Assembly (NCBI RefSeq): GCF_963576545.1
Contig: NW_026870578.1
Location: 186,001 to 250,000, forward strand
Origin: Limanda limanda
Taxonomy: Eukaryota > Chordata > Actinopteri > Pleuronectiformes > Pleuronectidae
Length of the DNA stretch: 64,000 nt
Reading direction: 5' to 3'
Below are positions 63,934-64,000 of the stretch, piece by piece. The translations under genes and the position numbers were made by a program. The notes under the pieces were generated by a model. It did not search any database. It saw only the letters and a list, made by a program, of their open reading frames with translations, and had not been told where the DNA came from. Position 1 is the first letter of the stretch, and every line of letters starts with the position of its first letter.

Positions 63934-64000
63934 CCCATTTAGTGGGGGTAAAGCCTACTTGCAAGTCTCTCCGACCTTCACAAAAAAAGTTATTCAAGAA
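63934..64000 (+). repeat. Partial A monomer cut by the window end
   Basis: Only L1 and most of the core are present (67 bp), with the GTAAAGCC variant in L1 as in A(61358). The telomere-like tract of this monomer would lie beyond the window. The array clearly continues. Confidence 0.95.

Larger units (their letters stand above)
1..64000 (+). repeat. Two-unit satellite array with embedded telomere motif, whole window
   Basis: The entire window is a head-to-tail satellite of 399 complete monomers plus a 67 bp partial one, all in one orientation, with no unrelated sequence between them. Monomer types are A (163 bp), B (154 bp) and C (164 bp), and mean length is about 160 bp. All share a 44 bp core; they differ in the segments left (L1 or L2) and right (R1 or R2) of it. 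A is L1-core-R1, B is L1-core-R2 and C is L2-core-R1. The order is always blocks of A(n)(BC)m: 60 blocks with n=1, 30 with n=2 and 5 with n=3. I see no gene, transposon, RNA gene or single-copy DNA. The array edges lie outside the window. Monomer identity is very high, with most monomers differing from consensus at zero to two positions. The monomer family is not one I recognise by name. Confidence 0.98.
48834..64000 (+). repeat. Right domain: single-BC blocks with new variants
   Basis: This domain has 27 complete blocks (40 A, 27 BC) and not one BC multimer, against 24 multimer blocks to the left. The alpha:beta ratio rises from about 1.9 to about 2.5. Variants essentially confined here are CCCTAGCCC and CCCTAACGC inside the telomere tract, GCTCTAGG in B, AAAAAACG in the core, CTTCTGAAGG in B, GCGCGTT at the end of C, GTTGGAG in R1, GTAAAGCC in L1 and CCCAATTT in L1. 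The repeated segments are short (481, 1443, 1288 and 2576 bp). I place the boundary at the end of the last BC2 block; the true transition may be anywhere around 48-50 kb. Confidence 0.88.

Noticed and set aside
1..64000. CRISPR-like array (conserved 44 bp core separated by variable segments)
   Set aside because: The intervening segments are only two sequences, repeated hundreds of times, each over 100 bp, and there are no cas genes. This is a satellite, not a spacer array.
1..64000. tRNA, 5S rRNA or Pol III elements in the monomer
   Set aside because: No A-box/B-box pair or cloverleaf is evident; the GGTTATTCAAG variant in some cores only loosely resembles a B-box.
1..64000. Transposable element or LTR structure
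   Set aside because: No target-site duplications, terminal repeats, transposase or reverse transcriptase coding, and no interruption of the monomer pattern were found.
1..64000. Sequence entirely an assembly artefact of one repeated read
   Set aside because: Copies carry ordered, distinct variants and different block compositions in the two domains, which a simple artefact would not produce. Local errors at the most identical duplications (19,051 bp and 2,576 bp) remain possible.

Overview
This 64 kb window holds no recognisable gene. From first base to last it is one uninterrupted tandem array of a satellite DNA, all monomers in the same orientation. Every base is assigned: 135 complete type A monomers (163 bp), 132 type B (154 bp), 132 type C (164 bp) and a final 67 bp partial A. 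The only length changes I find are eight 6 bp losses in the telomere-like tract. The arithmetic closes: 135x163 + 132x(154+164) - 8x6 = 63,933, exactly where the last partial monomer begins. The array continues past both window ends.

All monomers share a 44 bp core. It is followed by one of two continuations: R1+L1 (core-to-core period 163 bp, carrying (CCCTAA)3CCC) or R2+L2 (period 155 bp, no telomere motif). The array is therefore a two-letter string of alpha (163 bp) and beta (155 bp) units: 267 alpha and 132 beta. Two betas are never adjacent. In monomer terms B is always followed by C, and the array is a chain of blocks A(n)(BC)m with n = 1-3 and m = 1-4.

The large-scale layout is hierarchical. 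Positions 1-48,833 are built from long higher-order repeats: an 11,212 bp unit P (5292-16503, 24343-35554, partial at 1126-5291 and 37954-39396) and a 7,839 bp unit Q (16504-24342, 39397-47235, shortened at 35555-37953). P+Q forms a 19,051 bp super-repeat, and copies differ at only a few bases. From 48,834 to the right end the array changes: m is always 1, new sequence variants appear, and the repeated segments are shorter (481, 1443, 1288 and 2576 bp). Some variants there degrade the telomere motif.

Organism: this is eukaryotic nuclear satellite DNA. The embedded motif is the TTAGGG type (G-rich strand on minus), not the plant TTTAGGG type, so a typical land plant is unlikely. Animals, many fungi and several protist and algal groups remain possible. 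About a quarter of the variant types I catalogued are CpG-to-TpG/CpA changes, which hints at cytosine methylation. A subtelomeric or centromeric/heterochromatic location is plausible, but nothing here proves either. The many open frames are a by-product of the repeat and I do not annotate them as genes.
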